Positions 60,225 to 64,000 of a DNA stretch of 64,000 nt are shown here, piece after piece. Position 1 is the stretch's first letter, and each line of letters starts with the position of its first letter. The DNA lies in NCBI GenBank assembly GCA_038025085.1, contig CM076146.1, positions 24,312,501 through 24,376,500 of the forward strand, given 5' to 3'. Below the pieces are notes generated by a model. That model saw nothing but the letters and a program-made list of their open reading frames with translations. It had not been told where the DNA came from and did not search any database. This stretch comes from Tetragonia tetragonoides. Taxonomy: Eukaryota > Streptophyta > Magnoliopsida > Caryophyllales > Aizoaceae. Both the position numbers and the translations under genes were made by a program.

Positions 60225-61470
60225 GTGAAAATCAAAGAAGAGGTGCAAAAATAACTCGCAGCTGGTTTTATTAGGGTTGCCCAATATCCAGAATGGGTTG
60301 CTAACATAGTACCCATTCCAAAAAAGGATGGCAAAGTAAGGATGTGCGTTGACTTTAGAGATCTGAACAAGGCAAATCCAAAGGACGACTTTCCCTTGCC
60401 ATATATAGACGTACTGGTGGATAATACCGCAGGACATGCCCTCTTATCATTCATGGATGGCTATGAAGGGTATAACCAAATACAAATGGCCAAAGAAGAT
60501 ATGGAGAAAACCACTTTCATTACCCAATGGGGGACATATTGCTACACCGTCATGCCTTTCGGGTTGAAGAACGCGGGAGCAACATACCAAAGAACCGCAA
60601 CTTTCCTTCTACATGACATGATGGACAAGGAAGCCGAGGTGTACGTGGACGATATGATCATCAAATCCAAGGAGAGAGAAGGGAATATACCCTCTCTAAA
60701 GAAATTCATTGACAGGCTTCGGAATTACAATATGAGATTGAATCCTTAAAAGTGCGCATTTGGAGTAACTTCGGGCAAGCTCTTAGGATTTGTCATAAGC
60801 ACAAGAGGCATTGAAATTGATCCTACCAAAATAAAAGCTATAAGGGATATGCCATCTCCCAAAAATGAAAAGGAGATAAGAGGATTCCTAGGACGGCTCC
60901 AATATATAAGTCGATTCAAATCCAAATTGACTATTACCTGCGAGCCCATCTTCATAAAGCTCAAAAAGGACACTAAATCTACATGGGATGATCAATGCTA
61001 GTGAGCCTTCGACAAGATTAAGGAATACTTAGCTAATCCACCCGTATTGGTTCCGCCAACTCCGGAAAAACCACTTATGCTATACCTAACAGTCACAGAA
61101 ACCGCCATGGGTGCTATGTTGGCCCAAAAGGTGGAAAATGATGAAAATGTAATATATCACCTTAGCAAGAAATTCTTAGAATACGAAACACGATACTCCA
61201 CCCTAGAGAAAACGTGTCTCGCATTGGTCACTTCAAAAAAGAAACATCGACACTACATGCTACAACATTCCATTCATATAAAGTCAAGGATGAATCCATT
61301 ACAGTACTTGTTCGAAAAACCCATTCTTAGTGGAAGAATAGCAAGATGGACAGTCATTCTTTCAGAATTCGATCTAACTTTTGAACACCAAAAGGCGATC
61401 AAAGTACATGCCATTTCTGAACATCTCGCTGAAAACGCAGTTACTAGTGAAGATGCTATACATGACTTTC
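60225..61470 (+). pseudogene. pol: Tat reverse transcriptase and RT-linked RNase H (broken pol)
   Basis: RT copies element RNA into DNA. Visible motifs: IVPIPKKDGKVRMCVDFRDLN, FMDGYEGYNQI, PFGLKNAGATYQR and the catalytic YVDDM at 60642-60656, then FGVTSGKLLGFVIS and RGFLGRLQYISRF. The linked RNase H follows (LYLTVTETAMGAMLAQ, YHLSKKFLEYETRYS, EKTCLALV); at the first catalytic position it has Glu in TETAMG, in line with a relaxed RT-linked RNase H in a lineage that has a second one. In-frame stops at 60252, 60747, 60999 and 61002 make the copy non-functional. The frame is otherwise continuous. Confidence 0.9.
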
Positions 61471-61499
61471 CTGACGAAGGAATAATGAGTGTCGAGGAG

Positions 61500-61970
61500 A
61501 ACACTTGGCAATTATACTTTGACGGAGCATCAAACCAAAAAGGTTATGGCGTAGGAGTATTATTAGTCAGCGCCGAAGGCGCACATACTCCCATAGCCGT
61601 CAAGTTAGACCATGAGGTAACCAACAATGGCGCCGAATATGAAGCATACATCATCGATTTAGAAGCGGCAATAGAGCTACAAATTAAGGATCTAAAGGTA
61701 TATGGAGATTCAACTCTCATCATAAACCAAGTCTCTAAAAAATGGAAAGTGAAAAGTGAATCCCTGGCACCTTACCAGGAATATCTTGAAAAGATAGCCA
61801 AATATTTCACTTATGTCCGTTTCACATACCTTCCTAGAGATTACAACCAGTTCGCGGATGCCTTAGCAAAAATGGCTTCCATGATAAACATCCCAGATGA
61901 TGTAATCTCAATGCCCATTCACATTCAAAGGCGCACTGAGCCCGCCTTTTGTAATGCACTTGAAGTATGA
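61500..61970 (+). pseudogene. pol: Second (archaeal-type) RNase H of the Tat pol
   Basis: WQLYFDGASNQKGYGVGVLL, then NNGAEYEAYIIDLEAA, YGDSTLIINQVSKKW and YNQFADALAKMAS. The four acidic catalytic positions (D in FDGAS, E in AEYEA, D in GDSTL, D in FADAL) are all present. This domain, after the RT-linked RNase H, is the mark of the Tat lineage and is thought to have been captured from a cellular archaeal-like RNase H. The domain itself is unbroken, but its frame is cut by stops upstream (61002) and downstream (61968-61970). Confidence 0.9.
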
Positions 61971-63228
61971 CTCAATGAAGAAGAAGAGGAGGAATGGTTT
62001 GCCGACATTCTCAATCTACTCGCCAAAGGCGTTTACCCTCCGCAATCCACGCCTAGGGCACAAAGAGCTTTAAGAAGACTAGCCGCACAATACATACATG
62101 TGCAAGGCTAACTTTATAAAAAGACACCACAAGGGTTAAGTCTTCTGTGCTTAAAGGAACGTGAGGTCATCAAAGTCATGAGCGATATACATAATGGCAT
62201 ATGTGGTCCCCATATGAATGGACTCACCTTGGTCAAGAAAATCCTAAGGCAAGGATACTATTGGACTATGATGGAAAAGGATTGCATCGAATACGTGAGA
62301 AAGTGCACACGCTGCCAATTCCACGCTCATTTACAACATAGACCTCCTACTCCTCTACATACATTCACTTCACCATGGTCGTTCTCTGCATGGGGTATCG
62401 ACATCATTGGAAAAATCACCCCTACAGGAAAAGGAGGCCATGAATACATACTAGTCGCGATAGACTACTTTACCAAATTGGTTGAAGCTCGTTCGTACGC
62501 AAGGATAGCGTCAAAACAAGTGGCAAAGTTCATACATGACAACATCATTACCAGATATGGGGTACCCCACGAAATCATAAGTGATCACGGGTCACAATTC
62601 AAAAAGGATGTTGCCGAGCTTTTAACTAAGTTTAAAATCCAACATCGACATTCTTCACCTTACAAGCCACAAACAAATGGAGCCGAAGAATCCGCAAACA
62701 AAAACGTGAAATAAATGATAGCAAAGATGACCGAAAACTATGAGGATCGGCCCGACAAGATACAATTCGCCTTATGGGGATATAGAACCACTATTCGATC
62801 TTTAACGGGAGCAATTTAGTATACAGAATGGAGGCGGTACTCCCAGTCGAGGTAGAAATCCCCTCTCTAAGGATAGCTTTGGAAAGTAATTACCCAAAGT
62901 AGATTGGGCCCAAGCCCGGTATGACCAATTGATCTTGCTAGATGAAAGACGGCTAAATGCCCTACATTATGGTCATGTCTACCAAGCAAGGATGGAAAGG
63001 CATTTTGATCAACGGTTCAAGGCTAGAGGACTAAAAGAAGGAGACTTAGTCCCAAAAGAGGTGAGACCAATTGTGGCCGATCCTCGGGGAAAGTTCAAGC
63101 CTAATTGGGCCGGTCCATATCTTATTAAGACAATGTTATCCGGTGGAGCGGTAAAGCTAATGGATTTAGACGGCAACGAGTTCACACAACTCACAAATAT
63201 GGACCAACTTAAGCGATTCTATGTATAA
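61971..63228 (+). pseudogene. pol: Tat integrase (broken), with GPY/F C-terminus
   Basis: Integrase inserts the element DNA into the genome. The zinc-binding N-terminus is visible (IHNGICGPHMNG, CTRCQF), then the catalytic core (GIDIIGKI, YFTKLVEA, EIISDHGSQFKKD, QTNGAEESANKN; acidic residues in GIDII, ISDHG and GAEES) and the C-terminal NWAGPYLI of the GPY/F module. It ends LKRFYV at 63228, with no chromodomain after it. Breaks: stops at 62109, 62712 and 62817, a small deletion and frameshift at about 62817, and a second shift near 62890-62899. Confidence 0.88.
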
Positions 63229-63663
63229 ATGTTAAATCTTTGAGAGAGCCCACTAAGGCACCAAATCCAAGTCAAAATCGGTCAACTCATCCACGTGGGA
63301 CCCACGACCGGAAAAAAAAAAAAAAAAATTGGAGATTTGGTTTTACGAACTACATTGGCCTGATTCCGCATGGATATGTAGGTAACCCATATAACTTGGG
63401 CCCGGCCACTTTAACAAAATAAATCTCTAAAGGGAGTTTTGATCCATTCGATTAATGCAAAAATAAGCACGTCTTTCATTAATATGGCTAAAGTCCATTA
63501 CATGCTCTAATAAATAAAATAACGAAAAGAAGAGTGCGAAAATAATAAATAAATAAAAGGGCAATTCTAAGCTACATCTACTTAGGCATGCAAACCCGTT
63601 ATTTGAATTATACTACTAAGCAAAAAGGACAAGACTTGCTAGACAACTAGAGGTGGACTACTC
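63229..63663 (+). other. Tat region between pol and the antisense ORF
   Basis: Non-coding, with a run of 17 A at 63312-63328 and a stretch (ACGAACTACATTGGCCTGAT) that I believe is common downstream of pol in elements of this kind. Several stops lie in all frames. Short plus-strand frames here look accidental. Confidence 0.5.
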
Positions 63664-63999
63664 CTACTTGTCTTTGACTTCGGGCTCTTGGACGAGTTCG
63701 CTAGGCTCATCAAGTTCCATTCGTTCTTTTGGAGCCCATCTTTCCCTACCATAGCTAGAAGTGGCCTCGTGATCGTTGGGCCTAACTGGAGCTACTTGCT
63801 TGGCCGAGTGGGCCGGATTCTTCCTTTTCTTGGATTGGGCCTTTGCCTTGCCTTTTCCCTTACTCTTAGTTTGGGGCTTGGAAGGCTTAGCGGGCCTATC
63901 AATGGGAGTTCTACTTACACCGGTTGGCTCATCGTATTTGTGGGTTTTGAACAACTCATTTTCTTCCTCTAGGAGCCTTGGGTTGACTTGATGGTCACC
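63664..63999 (-). CDS. Antisense ORF of the Tat element (partial, 5' end beyond window)
   Basis: A minus-strand frame, open from the window edge to a TAG at 63664-63666, at least 111 codons. The visible part has a possible coiled-coil start (LLEEENELFK), then a strongly basic lysine stretch (KSKGKGKAKAQSKKRK, nuclear-localisation-like) and an acidic tail (ELVQEPEVKDK). No ATG lies in the visible part, so the start lies beyond the window. Tat-lineage elements are known to carry extra antisense ORFs between pol and the 3' LTR; position and strand fit. Function unknown. The overlapping plus-strand frames (63688-63991) are hydrophobic and I judge them shadows. Confidence 0.5.
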   Translation of the reverse strand, partial: GDHQVNPRLLEEENELFKTHKYDEPTGVSRTPIDRPAKPSKPQTKSKGKGKAKAQSKKRKNPAHSAKQVAPVRPNDHEATSSYGRERWAPKERMELDEPSELVQEPEVKDK

Positions 64000-64000
64000 G

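Noticed and set aside
63688..63991. Hydrophobic plus-strand ORFs at the window end
   Set aside because: Shadows of the lysine-rich antisense frame; the minus strand has the more protein-like composition and fits known element layout.

Overview
This window is plant nuclear heterochromatin, and I recognise no host protein-coding gene in it. About 48.4 kb (1-11770 and 15597-52224) is a tandem satellite with a 168-bp monomer, roughly 288 copies. The monomer carries a HindIII core (AAGCTT), an MluI core (ACGCGT) and the blocks CTAGGGTGAAAGAGATTGAG, GTTGTATATTAAGAGAAAGC, TTTGCATTCATTTGAGTGAG and CCAAGGATGTTTACAAGTAC. The remainder is LTR-retrotransposon sequence. Plant origin follows from the Tat-lineage Ty3/gypsy element, the gag-only LTR element primed by tRNA-iMet, the long TGT...ACA solo LTR and the nucleosome-sized satellite. 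I cannot name the species.

The satellite is not a simple head-to-tail array. It changes strand about thirty times, at blocks from about 0.2 to 6.7 kb. Several strand-switch junctions recur elsewhere, some as reverse complements. Multi-kilobase segments containing several switches are duplicated (about 3.2 kb at 32.3-38.7 kb; 3.35 versus 4.19 kb at 41.6-49.1 kb), and the length differences are whole monomers. Several monomer subfamilies are interleaved. Because 168 is divisible by three, stop-free monomer variants give repetitive 60-106-residue open frames, which I reject as genes.

At 11771-15596 a structurally complete 3.8-kb LTR element sits in the satellite on the minus strand. It has 917/918-bp LTRs differing at five substitutions and one indel, a 5-bp AATGG duplication, a tRNA-iMet primer-binding site and one gag ORF with no pol. 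It fits the TR-GAG class of non-autonomous elements and is young.

The satellite ends at 52224, against a probable LTR in minus orientation (52225-53054). From about 53055 to the window end lies a decayed Ty3/gypsy element of the Tat lineage: leader with a 69-bp minisatellite, gag with a zinc-knuckle module present three times, then RT-RNase H, an extra (archaeal-type) RNase H, integrase with a GPY/F end and no chromodomain, and an antisense ORF open at the window edge. No protease is visible. The element carries at least eleven stops or frameshifts. A 2.72-kb solo LTR with a GGACC target duplication (56994-59714) splits its gag-pol linker.

All calls come from reading the sequence by eye. Family assignments rest on motif recognition, and block boundaries in the satellite are good to about 20-30 bp.
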